Numbered from the stretch's first letter, positions 51,480-60,745 are shown. The stretch is DNA of 64,000 nucleotides from Pantoea sp050157905 (GCF_050157905.1 NZ_JBKIWZ010000001.1:2170001-2234000); one strand, 5' to 3'. Numbers and translations: made by a program. Notes: generated by a model not told the origin, from the sequence alone.

Positions 51480-52493
51480 ATGGCTTACTGCGTTATTCCT
51501 CCTTATATCCTTCGTAAGATCATCGCTCACGGTTCCGGCCACCAGCAGGCGCAGGCGCGCCGCACCCTGACACACGTTCAGCACCTGATGGCTGAGCACT
51601 GGCAGAAGCCGGCGGTGGCAAAAACGGCCGCAGGCGGCCATGTGGATCGTGAAATTTATGATGCGCAACGTCAGCAGACCCTGCCGGGTAAGCTGATTCG
51701 TCAGGAGGGCCAGCCGGGCAACGACGATGTGGCGGCGGACGAAGCCTGGGACTATCTGGGCGTCACCTATGATTTCTTCTGGCAGGCCTATCAGCGTAAC
51801 TCGCTGGATGGTCAGGGCCTGAAGCTGCTGGGCACCATCCACTACGGTGACAAGTATCAGAACGCCTTCTGGAACGGTCAGCAGATGGTCTTTGGTGATG
51901 GTGACGGCGAGATCTTCAATCGCTTCACGATCGCGATCGACGTGGTGGCACATGAACTGGCGCACGGCGTCACAGAAAATGAAGCCGGGCTGATCTATTT
52001 CGAGCAGGCGGGTGCGCTGAACGAATCACTGTCGGATGTCTTCGGCTCGCTGGTGAAGCAGTTCAGTAAAAAGCAGCGTGCTGATGAGGCGGACTGGATC
52101 ATTGGCGAAGGTCTGCTGGCAAACGGCATCAACGGACGTGGCCTGCGCTCGATGTCTGATCCGGGCACCGCCTATGATGACCCGATGCTGGGCAAAGACC
52201 CACAGCCTGCGCACATGGATCACTATGTGAAGACGCGCGAGGATAATGGTGGCGTGCATATCAACTCCGGCATTCCTAACCAGGCATTCTACCTGGCGGC
52301 CACGGCGCTGGGCGGCTATGCATGGGAACAGGCGGGTTACGCCTGGTACGACACTCTGTGTGACAACGAACTCCCGCAGGATGCGGACTTCAAAACCTTT
52401 GCCCGCTTCACGGTTCAGCACGGCGAAAAACGGTTTAATCAGACGGTCAGCCGGGCTATCGAACAGGCGTGGAAGGAGGTCGGCGTGCTATGA
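51480..52493 (+). CDS. Protealysin-like M4 metalloprotease
   Basis: A 337-residue thermolysin-family (M4) enzyme without a signal peptide. A short propeptide starts MAYCVIPPYILRKIIAHGSG, with the PPY motif of protealysins. The zinc site is HELAHGVTENEAG, with the third ligand in NESLSDVFGSL; the C-terminal domain has HINSGIPNQAFYLAATALGG with the catalytic His. Protealysin of Serratia is intracellular and linked to host invasion through actin cleavage; that role is only inferred. AGGGAG precedes the ATG. The stop overlaps the start of the emfourin gene (ATGA). Confidence 0.9.
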   Translation: MAYCVIPPYILRKIIAHGSGHQQAQARRTLTHVQHLMAEHWQKPAVAKTAAGGHVDREIYDAQRQQTLPGKLIRQEGQPGNDDVAADEAWDYLGVTYDFFWQAYQRNSLDGQGLKLLGTIHYGDKYQNAFWNGQQMVFGDGDGEIFNRFTIAIDVVAHELAHGVTENEAGLIYFEQAGALNESLSDVFGSLVKQFSKKQRADEADWIIGEGLLANGINGRGLRSMSDPGTAYDDPMLGKDPQPAHMDHYVKTREDNGGVHINSGIPNQAFYLAATALGGYAWEQAGYAWYDTLCDNELPQDADFKTFARFTVQHGEKRFNQTVSRAIEQAWKEVGVL

Positions 52494-52822
52494 GTAACCT
52501 GCCCGAACTTACCGATGATGCTACCGTCGTCGTCGCACGGGAAGGTGGCATGGCTTTTATTCCGGGGCTGCGCGCCGAGCGGCGCTTTATGCTGGGCGAA
52601 CTGCCTCCGCCTGAAAAACAGCGGGTCTGCCATGCACTGGAGCAGGCCATGCCCCTGGGGGAACCCGAGGAAAAGGCCGCGCAGGTGGGCAGCGGCGACC
52701 AGCGCTATTTTCGCATTCAGATTCAGTATGCGACCCGTCGGGAGTCAGGCACCATTGTGCTGTTGATCCCGGAACAGGTGGCGCCACCTGAACTGCAGGC
52801 GCTCTGGCGTGACGGGAAATAA
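52490..52822 (+). CDS. Emfourin-like protealysin inhibitor
   Basis: A 110-residue protein directly coupled to the protease (4-bp overlap). It matches the emfourin (M4in) family pattern: VVVAREGGMAFIPGLRAERRFMLGELPPPEKQRVCHALEQAM..., DQRYFRIQIQYA, SGTIVLLIPEQVAPPELQALW. Emfourin from Serratia proteamaculans is a slow, tight-binding inhibitor of protealysin; the pair would keep the enzyme in check inside the cell. The open frame to 52469 is rejected since the coupled start is the family's usual one. Confidence 0.85.
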   Translation: MSNLPELTDDATVVVAREGGMAFIPGLRAERRFMLGELPPPEKQRVCHALEQAMPLGEPEEKAAQVGSGDQRYFRIQIQYATRRESGTIVLLIPEQVAPPELQALWRDGK

Positions 52823-52849
52823 AAAAGGGCCGACAATGTCGGCCCTTTT
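52823..52849. terminator. Bidirectional terminator between emfourin and gcd
   Basis: Stem AAAAGGGCCGAC/GTCGGCCCTTTT with a short loop, serving both convergent genes. Confidence 0.95.
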
Positions 52850-52861
52850 GCTTGTCAGTAA

Positions 52862-55303
52862 TTATTTGCTGTCTGGCAGCGCGTAAGCAATCACATAGTC
52901 ACCCCGATCCGGTGACTGACGTGCGCCGCCCGCCGAGATCAGGATGTACTGCTTGCCATCTTTCGGTGAAACGTAGCTCATCGGGCCGCCCTGGCTGCCG
53001 ACCGGCAGGCGCGCTTTCCACACCTCTTTACCGGTTGAGGCATCAAAGGCGCGCAGATAGTAATCCTGCGTACCGGCGATAAACACCAGGCCACCCTGCG
53101 TAGCCAGCGTACCGCCCAGCGTTGGCATACCGATTGGCATTTTCATGCGCATCTTGATACCAAACGGACCGGTGTCCTGCACGGTGCCGACCGGAACCTG
53201 CCAGACGATTTTCTGGGTTTTCATATCGATCGCTGACAGCGTACCGAATGGTGGTTTCTGGCAAGGGATGCCCAGCGGTGACATAAAGCGGTTTTTGTTC
53301 ACGGCGTAAGGCGTACCTTTAAGCGGAACCGCACCCATACCGGTGTTAATCGCTTCACCACCGTTACTGCCACGTGAAATGCTGTTGGTGTCAGCCGGGA
53401 TCATCTGCACCCACAGGCCCAGACGCATGTCATTGACGAACAGCAGATGGTTGTTCGGATCCATTGACATGCTGCCCCAGTTCATTCCCCCCAGCGAACC
53501 CGGGAAGCTCAGAGACTTGTCCGTATCCGGCACGGTGAACAGGCCATTGTAGCGCATTGATTTGAACGCAATACGACACGCCAGCTGATCAAACGGCGTC
53601 GCGCCCCACATATCGGACTCTTTCAGCGTCTGATTGCCAATCTGCGGCATGCCGGTCGAGTGTGGCTGTGTTTTGGTGTACTGCTCGTTCGGGATATGGC
53701 CCTGTGGCATCGGCAGCTCTTCGACTCTGGTCAGCGGCTTGCCGGTCATACGGTCAAGCACGAAGATCATGCCGGTTTTGCCACCAATGACGACCGCTGG
53801 CGTGGTGCTGCCATCTTTCTGCGGGAAATCAATCAGGCTGGGCTGCATCGGCAGGTCAAAGTCCCACAGATCGTTGTGAACCGTCTGATAGACCCACTTC
53901 TCTTTACCGGTCGTCGCATCCAGTGCCAGAATCGACGCACCATATTTGTGATCCAGTTCGGTACGATTCGCGCCCCAGAGGTCAACCGACGAGCTGCCCA
54001 TCGGAATAAACACGGTGTTCATTGCCGGGTCATAAGACATCGGTGCCCAGGAGTTCGGCGTACTGCGGGTGTAATCTTTGCCCGGCATCAGGATCGCATT
54101 CGGGTCCGTATTGCCCGGGTCAAACGCCCAGCGCATCTGACCGGTGATGACGTCGAAGCCACGCAGCACCCCACCCGGCATATCGGTCTGCACGTTGTCA
54201 GCAACGCGACCGCCTACTACCACGGTGGTGCCCGCCAGAGTTGGCGCGGACGTCAGCTGATACTGCGGATCCGGTGCCTTACCCAGGCCCGCTTTGAGAT
54301 CGACAGTGCCGTGATTACCAAAGTTCTCACAGAATTCACCGTTGTCCGCGTTGATGGCAATCAGACGCGCATCGATGGTGTTCATCAGGATACGGCGCTG
54401 ACAGCTGTCTCCGGCGGTCAGCACAGCGGCAGGCACTGGCGTGGAGCCAGGCTTGTCTGGCTGCTGCAGCGGTTTAGTCGCATCAAAGTAAGCCAGACCA
54501 CGACAGCGTGGCCAGACTTCCGCCTGTGCGTTGATTTCACGCTTCCAGATCTGCTTGCCGGTATTGGCTTCAACGGCGATGACGTTGTTATGCGGTGTGC
54601 AGAGATAAAGGGTGTTGCCGACCTGCAGAGGGGTCTGCTGATCTTCTGCGCCGTTACCGGTCGGGCTGATAGGGGTATCACCGGTATGGAAGGTCCAGGC
54701 GACCTGCAAATCTTTCACGTTGTCGCGGGTGATCTGATCCAGCGCGACGAAGCGGCTGCCTTCGGGGGTATTGCCGTAATTATCCCAGTCTTTCTGCTGT
54801 TTCGCCTTATCCACCGGGATCAGCGGCAGCTCTTCCCCTGTGCCTGCCACGGTCGGATGCGGCTGGAACATCTGCACCAGCGTCGCCACCATGCCGGCCG
54901 CCAGCAGCGCAGAGAAGAGATAAGCGGGTTTCGCCAGTGAGGGCTTACCCTCACGCTTGCGCAGTGAAGGCCAGATCAGGAAGGCCAGCAGCGTCATTCC
55001 GGCAGGCACCATCAGACGGGAAACCAGCGGCCAGAACTCCAGACCCGCGTCGAACAGTGACCAGATCAGGGTGCCGACGAAGACCAGCAGGAACAGAACC
55101 GCTGCCGACGATTTGCGGCGGAAGAACTGAATTGCGGAGAGGATCGTGACAATACCCGCGATTAAAAAGTACCCGCTGCCACCAAGGGCGACCAGCTTAC
55201 CGCCGCCGATGGCAAAAAACAGACCGATGGCAAGCAGCACCAGCCCGAGCAGTACGGATGCAATTCCCAGCCCCTTTCCGGAGCGGGAGGATGTTTCAGC
55301 CAT
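52862..55303 (-). CDS. gcd: Membrane-bound PQQ-dependent glucose dehydrogenase Gcd
   Basis: Oxidises glucose to gluconolactone in the periplasm and passes electrons to ubiquinone. 813 residues (E. coli 796). Five N-terminal TM helices (about 10-145), then an eight-bladed beta-propeller: QKDWDNYGNTPEGSRFVALDQI, LYLCTPHNNVIAVEANTGKQIWKRE, DLWDFDLPMQPSLID and the C-terminal GTQDYYLRAFDASTGKEVWKARLPVGSQGGPMSYVSPKDGKQY. Start at 55303 with AGGAGAG eight bases upstream. No pqq genes are in the window. In E. coli gcd is elsewhere. In plant-associated bacteria this enzyme drives gluconic acid-based phosphate solubilisation. Confidence 0.94.
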   Translation of the reverse strand: MAETSSRSGKGLGIASVLLGLVLLAIGLFFAIGGGKLVALGGSGYFLIAGIVTILSAIQFFRRKSSAAVLFLLVFVGTLIWSLFDAGLEFWPLVSRLMVPAGMTLLAFLIWPSLRKREGKPSLAKPAYLFSALLAAGMVATLVQMFQPHPTVAGTGEELPLIPVDKAKQQKDWDNYGNTPEGSRFVALDQITRDNVKDLQVAWTFHTGDTPISPTGNGAEDQQTPLQVGNTLYLCTPHNNVIAVEANTGKQIWKREINAQAEVWPRCRGLAYFDATKPLQQPDKPGSTPVPAAVLTAGDSCQRRILMNTIDARLIAINADNGEFCENFGNHGTVDLKAGLGKAPDPQYQLTSAPTLAGTTVVVGGRVADNVQTDMPGGVLRGFDVITGQMRWAFDPGNTDPNAILMPGKDYTRSTPNSWAPMSYDPAMNTVFIPMGSSSVDLWGANRTELDHKYGASILALDATTGKEKWVYQTVHNDLWDFDLPMQPSLIDFPQKDGSTTPAVVIGGKTGMIFVLDRMTGKPLTRVEELPMPQGHIPNEQYTKTQPHSTGMPQIGNQTLKESDMWGATPFDQLACRIAFKSMRYNGLFTVPDTDKSLSFPGSLGGMNWGSMSMDPNNHLLFVNDMRLGLWVQMIPADTNSISRGSNGGEAINTGMGAVPLKGTPYAVNKNRFMSPLGIPCQKPPFGTLSAIDMKTQKIVWQVPVGTVQDTGPFGIKMRMKMPIGMPTLGGTLATQGGLVFIAGTQDYYLRAFDASTGKEVWKARLPVGSQGGPMSYVSPKDGKQYILISAGGARQSPDRGDYVIAYALPDSK

Positions 55304-55602
55304 AACACTTACTCTCCTGAATAAACAGAGCGGCCGGACAGCAGGCATCCGGACTCCGCCACGCGATTAGTGCGGCACAGAGCATCGCTCGGTTTCAAAT
55401 CGAATATAAACAGACCCGCGTCCATGAATTTCTGTGGGCCGGAAGAGCATGAATTGCGCTACCCCTCCCACGACGCGGCAGGATTGTACCACCTGGTACA
55501 TTACAGAGTGAACATATTCAACCCGTTTGTTACGATGCAATAGCATTTTTGCTACAAAAAAGTGTGAGTTCGCCCTGCAGCGGCAGAGTGTGGACAGTGA
55601 GT

Positions 55603-55822
55603 TCAGTGAGTCGGTAAGCGGAAAAGCAGGCGCGCACGGGCGATCAGGCCATGCCCGTTGCCAGAAAGAGTCCGCTGGGACACAGGCTCTGAGCACCTCA
55701 GTGAGGGCCTGGCACGTCGGGCAGCAGGGCTGCGCGGAGAAATGGGCTCCACAGCCAGGACAGATAAATTCGCCGTTGCGGAGCGACAGCGGTTGCTGAC
55801 AGGTTTCACAACGCTCACACAT
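55603..55822 (-). pseudogene. yfgJ: yfgJ-like zinc-ribbon gene, frameshifted
   Basis: The N-terminal part (MCERCETCQQPLSLRNGEFICPGCGAHFSAQPCCPTCQALTEVLRACVPADSFW) matches E. coli YfgJ (71 residues, two CxxC pairs). Its C-terminal part (GNGHGLIARARLLFRLPTH) continues in another frame, with the stop at 55603. The break lies near 55657-55668, where a lost TG in TTCTGTGGCAAC would explain it. The frame as it stands instead runs on to 55367 with no homology. Either a true recent frameshift or a sequencing error. Position before der is the E. coli one. Confidence 0.65.
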
Positions 55823-55850
55823 TCTGCACCGCCGCTAGCCGGGTTCGGGC

Positions 55851-55876
55851 AAAAAAAGAGGGCCTGCTGGCCCTCT
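55851..55876 (-). terminator. Rho-independent terminator after der
   Basis: Stem AGAGGGCC/GGCCCTCT with a 4-nt loop, then seven T on the minus strand; 4 bases past the der stop. Confidence 0.93.
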
Positions 55877-55880
55877 CTGT

Positions 55881-57371
55881 TTAACGCTTGTTCTTTTTCA
55901 TGTGCGCCATGAGACGCTTACGCTTACGCTGCTGAGTCGGTGTCAGCAGGTTGCGCTTGCCTTCATACGGGTTTTCACCCTCTTTGAACTGAATGCGGAT
56001 GGGCGTTCCCATTACGTTCAGTGATTTACGGAAATAGTTCATCAGGTAGCGTTTGTAAGAATCCGGCAGATCCTTAACCTGATTACCGTGGATCACGACG
56101 ATAGGCGGGTTATAACCACCGGCATGCGCATACTTCAGCTTCACGCGACGGCCGCGCACCAGTGGTGGCTGATGGTCATCTGCTGCCATGTTCATGATGC
56201 GGGTCAGCAGCGAGGTATTTACGCGACGGGTCGAGCAATCATAGGCTTCGGTGATGGACTCGAACAGGTTACCGACGCCGCTGCCGTGCAGCGCAGAGAT
56301 GAAGTGAATACGCGCAAAATCGATAAAGCCCAGACGGAAGTCCAGTGTCTCTTTGACTTCATCACGCACTTCCTGCGACAGGCCATCCCATTTGTTGACC
56401 ACAATCACCAGCGAACGACCACTGTTGAGGATAAAGCCCAGCAGCGAGAGGTCCTGATCGGAAATACCGGCGTGGGCATCGATGACCAGCATGACTACGT
56501 TGGCATCTTCGATCGCCTGCAGCGTCTTGATGACCGAGAATTTCTCTACGGTGTCTGAGATTTTGGCACGCTTACGCACGCCAGCGGTGTCGATCAGAAC
56601 GTATTCACGTTCGTCGCGCTCCATCGGAATATAGATGCTGTCGCGGGTAGTACCCGGCATGTCATAGACCACGACGCGGTCTTCACCGAGGATACGGTTA
56701 GTAAGCGTTGACTTACCTACGTTCGGACGGCCAACAATCGCCAGTTTGATCGGCAGACCCGTCGGGTCGAAGTTCTCTTCTTCCTCTGCAGCCTGCTGTT
56801 CCGCCGACTCTTCGGCGTCCAGCGCCGCCCAGTAAGCCTGGTTCTCTTCTTCTTCGGTGAGTTCGACCTGCTCAACCGTTTCCATCCACGGCAGCAGCGC
56901 CGTTTCAATCAGGCTGGTGACGCCACGACCGTGGGACGCGGCAATCGCATGGATTTCGCCCAGGCCAAGGGAGTAGAAGTCGATGACCGCCTGATCCGGA
57001 TCCAGTCCATCCGTTTTGTTCGCCACCAGGAAGGTCGCTTTCTGACGGGAACGGAGGTGTTTTGCGATTTGCTGATCGGCCGCCATCATTCCGGCACGCG
57101 CGTCGACCATAAACAGCACGACGTCCGCTTCTTCAATCGCCAGCAGTGACTGCTCAGCCATCCGCGTTTCGACACCCTCTTCGGTGCCGTCGATACCGCC
57201 GGTATCGATAACAATAAATTCGCGCCCTTCCACTTCGGCGCGACCATATTTGCGATCGCGAGTCAGTCCAGGAAAATCCGCTACCAGCGCATCACGTGTG
57301 CGGGTTAAGCGGTTAAATAGCGTAGATTTTCCCACATTGGGACGCCCAACCAGCGCGACCACAGGTACCAT
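55881..57371 (-). CDS. der: Ribosome-assembly GTPase Der (EngA)
   Basis: An essential double-G-domain GTPase for 50S maturation. 496 residues (E. coli 490). GD1 starts VVALVGRPNVGKSTLFNRL (P-loop at 9-16); an acidic linker follows (EEEENQAYWAALDAEESAEQQAAEEEENFD, about 172-200); GD2 starts LAIVGRPNVGKSTLTNRI; then a KH-like domain and a basic tail (RKRKRLMAHMKKNKR). The start at 57371 gives MVPVVALVGR; the frame is open 28 codons upstream without support. Confidence 0.97.
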   Translation of the reverse strand: MVPVVALVGRPNVGKSTLFNRLTRTRDALVADFPGLTRDRKYGRAEVEGREFIVIDTGGIDGTEEGVETRMAEQSLLAIEEADVVLFMVDARAGMMAADQQIAKHLRSRQKATFLVANKTDGLDPDQAVIDFYSLGLGEIHAIAASHGRGVTSLIETALLPWMETVEQVELTEEEENQAYWAALDAEESAEQQAAEEEENFDPTGLPIKLAIVGRPNVGKSTLTNRILGEDRVVVYDMPGTTRDSIYIPMERDEREYVLIDTAGVRKRAKISDTVEKFSVIKTLQAIEDANVVMLVIDAHAGISDQDLSLLGFILNSGRSLVIVVNKWDGLSQEVRDEVKETLDFRLGFIDFARIHFISALHGSGVGNLFESITEAYDCSTRRVNTSLLTRIMNMAADDHQPPLVRGRRVKLKYAHAGGYNPPIVVIHGNQVKDLPDSYKRYLMNYFRKSLNVMGTPIRIQFKEGENPYEGKRNLLTPTQQRKRKRLMAHMKKNKR

Positions 57372-57473
57372 AACAAAATGCCTCAATTGAAAATGAATCG
57401 CCCGAATGGCGTGATTATAACGGCTCTGGCCGTCAAGTTCAGGCTTAAGGCGCAAAGAATACCATGCCTGACT

Positions 57474-57508
57474 AAAAACGAAACGGCCCCTGATGAAATC
57501 AGGAGCCG
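57474..57508 (-). terminator. Terminator-like hairpin between bamB and der
   Basis: Stem from CGGC-TCCTGAT with ATCAGGG-GCCG (57484-57508), followed by TTTCGTTTTTAG on the minus strand. der is therefore likely to have some transcription of its own. Confidence 0.75.
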
Positions 57509-57545
57509 CCAGAACGGAGGGTTTTACCTGCCAGACGTTTACCCG

Positions 57546-58727
57546 TTAGCGGGTAATCGCATAAACCTCTCCATCTTTCGACTGGATCAGCAGCTTATCG
57601 CTGGCGACCACCGGTTCGGTCTGGAAGCCTGAGCTGTCCAGCTTCTGCTGCGCGACAAAACGACCATCGGTGGTGTTCAGCCAGTGCAGATAGCCTTCGC
57701 TGTCGCCGACGACCAGATAGCCGTTGTAGAGCACCGGTGAGGTCAGATTGCGATGCAGCAGGTCGCTCTGACGCCAGATCGCCACGCCGCCGTCAGCGTT
57801 CAGTGCGATCACTCGGTCATCCTGGTCCACCAGGTAGATGCGGCCTGCATCAACGATCAGATCTTTCACACCACCAATTTCGCGTTTCCACAAAATCTGG
57901 CCGGAACGCAAATCCAGTGCCGTCAGGTTACCGTTGTAAGCCAGCGCATAAACCACGCCGTTGACGATGACCGGCGTGGTGTCGACATCATTCAGACGGT
58001 CAATCTCCGTGGCACCGCTCACCTGGGAAATACGCTGCTGCCAGATCAGCTGACCCTGGTTCATCACAACCGCGCTGACGCGGCCGTTGTCGCCACCGAC
58101 GATAGCGCCACCAAAGGCGACTGCCGGGGCAGATTCACCACGCAGAGACAACGCAGGTATATCCAGGTTGACGCTCCACTTCACGACGCCGCTACTCTGG
58201 TCAAGCCCCTGCAGCATACCGTTGCTGGTATGGATAAGCACCAGACCATCGCTGACGACCGGACGCGACATTGCTTCACCGGCCACTTTGGTCTGCCACG
58301 CCAGGCTGCCATCACTGCTGTTCAGCGCATAAACCTGGCCACGTTCGCTGCCGACATAGACGCGGTCACCATCTGCCGTCAGGCCGCCAGATAACAGCGC
58401 GGAACGGTTTTTCGAGAAGAAGCCGGTTTTCTCAGAGAGGTCGACTTTCCATTTTTCTTTACCGTCTGCGGCATCCAGCGCTTTGACGATGCCAAAGCGG
58501 TCAGCAGCGTAAACTGTGCTGTCCTGCCAGGCAGGATGCAGGTTGGAGTAAAAATCACCGACGCCATCGCCTACCGAGGTGCTCCACACTTTCTGTGGCG
58601 TAAACTGATTTTCCACCTGAGGCAACGGGGCCATTTTCACTACATCTTCTTCGCCGCTAAACAGCGAACAACCGCTGAGCAAAGTGACTGAAATCAGTCC
58701 CGGCAGCAGGTATTTACGTAATTCCAT
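57546..58727 (-). CDS. bamB: Outer-membrane assembly lipoprotein BamB
   Basis: The beta-propeller lipoprotein of the BAM complex. 393 residues (E. coli 392). Lipobox LLSGCSLFSG (Cys20), then eight PQQ-like blades such as GKEKWKVDLSEKTGF, DGSLAWQTKVAGEAMSRPVVSDGLVLIHTSNGMLQGLDQSSGVVKW and SEGYLHWLNTTDGRFVAQQKL. It follows yfgM by 19 bp. Confidence 0.96.
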   Translation of the reverse strand: MELRKYLLPGLISVTLLSGCSLFSGEEDVVKMAPLPQVENQFTPQKVWSTSVGDGVGDFYSNLHPAWQDSTVYAADRFGIVKALDAADGKEKWKVDLSEKTGFFSKNRSALLSGGLTADGDRVYVGSERGQVYALNSSDGSLAWQTKVAGEAMSRPVVSDGLVLIHTSNGMLQGLDQSSGVVKWSVNLDIPALSLRGESAPAVAFGGAIVGGDNGRVSAVVMNQGQLIWQQRISQVSGATEIDRLNDVDTTPVIVNGVVYALAYNGNLTALDLRSGQILWKREIGGVKDLIVDAGRIYLVDQDDRVIALNADGGVAIWRQSDLLHRNLTSPVLYNGYLVVGDSEGYLHWLNTTDGRFVAQQKLDSSGFQTEPVVASDKLLIQSKDGEVYAITR

Positions 58728-58746
58728 GCGCTCTCTCTTGACTGGC

Positions 58747-59364
58747 TTAGCTTAAGTTATTCATCTTCATCTGCATCATTTGCTTCAGTGCCGGCGAGGC
58801 GTCAGATTCCACGCCTTTACTCCAGGCATCGCGCGCGCCCTGCTTGTCGCCTTTGGTCAGCAGCGCTTCGCCGCGGATATCGGCCACAATGGCTGTCCAG
58901 CCATCACCCTTCACACCGTCAAGGGTCTTAATCGCCGCGTCCGCCTGATTCTGTTGCAGTTGAATGCGTGCCAGGCGCAGGTTAATCACCGCCTGCAGAT
59001 TGGCATCTTTAGTATCTTTCAGTCCGTTTTGCAGCAGCGTTGCGGCCTTATCGAGCTGACCGGCGTCAACATACTGCTTCGCCAGGTCCATCGCGGCCAG
59101 CGCACCGTAGGTATTGCTGTTTTCGCTGGCAAAACGGTTAACCGCTTCCAGCGTCTCAGGCTTGCCCGCCTGCATGGCGGTGGTGAGCTGCTGATACTCT
59201 GCGGAGACTGTCTTCGCTGTATCGTCCTGATGACTGCTCCAGTAACGCCAGCCCCCCAGCGCAGCAATGCCGATTACCACGCCAATGGCTAATGCTTTAC
59301 CATTGTTGGCAAAAAAGTTGCGCAGCGCTTCGGTCTGCTCGTTTTCATTGCTATACACTTCCAC
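58747..59364 (-). CDS. yfgM: YfgM, ancillary SecYEG translocon/PpiD partner
   Basis: A 205-residue inner-membrane protein with TM helix about 24-42 (ALAIGVVIGIAALGGWRYW) and periplasmic TPR-like repeats. In E. coli it associates with SecYEG and PpiD and affects RcsB stability. EVYSNENEQTEALRNFFANNGKAL and NTYGALAAMDLAKQYVDAGQLDKA match. hisS lies 39 bp upstream; bamB follows. Confidence 0.94.
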   Translation of the reverse strand: MEVYSNENEQTEALRNFFANNGKALAIGVVIGIAALGGWRYWSSHQDDTAKTVSAEYQQLTTAMQAGKPETLEAVNRFASENSNTYGALAAMDLAKQYVDAGQLDKAATLLQNGLKDTKDANLQAVINLRLARIQLQQNQADAAIKTLDGVKGDGWTAIVADIRGEALLTKGDKQGARDAWSKGVESDASPALKQMMQMKMNNLS

Positions 59365-59403
59365 GCAATCCTTCTCCTTTCTATGGTTGGTGCTGCGTCA
59401 CGC

Positions 59404-60678
59404 TTACTGCAATAGCGTACGTAATACAGCAGCAGCCTCTGCCTGATCCTGCGTTTGCTGCTCGCCACGGCGCAGATCTTTAATCACGACCTGACCCGCT
59501 TTGACTTCATCTTCGCCTAACACCAGCGCGACGCGTGCGCCCCACTTGTCAGCACGGGCAAACTGTTTCTTGAAGTTGCCGCCGCCGAAGTTTGTCATCA
59601 GCCGCAGTTCCGGTGCTTCGTCGCGCAATTTCTCAGCCAGCTGCATCGCAGCAGACTGCACGCCCTGACCGGAAGCGATTACATAGACATCCACATTGCT
59701 CGTCGGTTCAAATTCCGGGTTAACGGCCTGAACCAGCAACACCAGACGCTCCATTCCCATCGCAAAACCTACGGCTGGCGTGGCGCGACCGCCGAGCTGT
59801 TCGACCAGACCATCGTAGCGACCGCCGCCGCAGACTGTGCCCTGAGAGCCCAGGCTGTCGGTGACCCACTCAATCACAGTGCGATTGTAGTAATCCAGTC
59901 CGCGCACCAGACGCTGATTGACGGTGTAGCCGATACCGGCATCGTCCAGCAGGGCACACAGGCCGCTGAAGTGTTCGCGGGATTCGTCGTCCAGATAGTC
60001 GCCAAGCTGCGGCGCATCGTTCAGCAGCTGCTGAATCTCAGGATTTTTGCTGTCGAGCACGCGCATCGGATTACTGTACATGCGACGTTTGCAATCCTCA
60101 TCCAGCGACGCTTTGTGCTGTTCGAGGAACGCGACCAGCGCATCACGGTAGTTTGCACGGGCTTCCAGTGAACCAATAGAGTTAAGTTCCAGACGAACGT
60201 GATCGGCAATCCCGAGCGCTTTCCACCAGCGGGCATTCAGCATAATCAGCTCGGCATCGATATCCGGGCCCTGCAGACCAAAGACTTCCACGCCGATCTG
60301 GTAGAACTGGCGATAACGGCCTTTCTGCGGACGCTCATAGCGGAACATCGGTCCCATGTACCAGAGGCGCTGCTCCTGGTTATAGAGTAAGCCGTGTTCG
60401 ATACCGGCGCGCACGCAGCCTGCGGTGCCTTCCGGACGCAGCGTCAGGCTTTCGCCGTTGCGGTCCTCGAAGGTATACATCTCTTTTTCAACCACATCGG
60501 TGACTTCACCGATGGCGCGTTTAAACAGTGGGGTTTGCTCCACCAGCGGTAAGCGAATTTCGCTGTAACCGTAGCTCGCCAGCGTCTGCTTGAGCACGCC
60601 TTCAATCCGTTGCCAGAGGGCCGTATCCGCAGGCAGGTAGTCGTTCATCCCGCGAATCGCCTGAATATTCTTCGCCAC
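59404..60678 (-). CDS. hisS: Histidyl-tRNA synthetase HisS
   Basis: Class II aminoacyl-tRNA synthetase; 424 residues, E. coli length. Motif 2 is MFRYERPQKGRYRQFYQIGVEVFG, the histidine-A motifs are LVRGLDYYNRTV and GGGRYDGLVEQLGG, and motif 3 is GFAMGMERLVLL. The start codon is GTG (60678), as in E. coli. A terminator-like hairpin lies 19-67 bp upstream. Confidence 0.97.
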   Translation of the reverse strand: MAKNIQAIRGMNDYLPADTALWQRIEGVLKQTLASYGYSEIRLPLVEQTPLFKRAIGEVTDVVEKEMYTFEDRNGESLTLRPEGTAGCVRAGIEHGLLYNQEQRLWYMGPMFRYERPQKGRYRQFYQIGVEVFGLQGPDIDAELIMLNARWWKALGIADHVRLELNSIGSLEARANYRDALVAFLEQHKASLDEDCKRRMYSNPMRVLDSKNPEIQQLLNDAPQLGDYLDDESREHFSGLCALLDDAGIGYTVNQRLVRGLDYYNRTVIEWVTDSLGSQGTVCGGGRYDGLVEQLGGRATPAVGFAMGMERLVLLVQAVNPEFEPTSNVDVYVIASGQGVQSAAMQLAEKLRDEAPELRLMTNFGGGNFKKQFARADKWGARVALVLGEDEVKAGQVVIKDLRRGEQQTQDQAEAAAVLRTLLQ

Positions 60679-60696
60679 GTTAAAATCTCTTAATGC

Positions 60697-60745
60697 AAAA
60701 AAACCTGTCCGGCATCATACCTTATGAGGATGAAACCGCACAGGT
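60697..60745 (-). promoter_or_regulatory. Hairpin and promoter candidates upstream of hisS
   Basis: On the minus strand, ACCTGT-G-CGG pairs with CCG-G-ACAGGT (60703-60745) and is followed by seven T, like an intrinsic terminator for ispG. A TATGAT (60714-60719) inside the loop region could be the hisS -10. Confidence 0.5.

Noticed and set aside
53660..54940. A 426-codon open frame antisense to gcd
   Set aside because: It lies fully inside gcd on the other strand and its translation shows no domain; it results from GC-rich codon bias.
55367..55602. Extension of the yfgJ-like frame to 151 residues
   Set aside because: The part beyond residue 54 has no homology, while the expected end is found in another frame.
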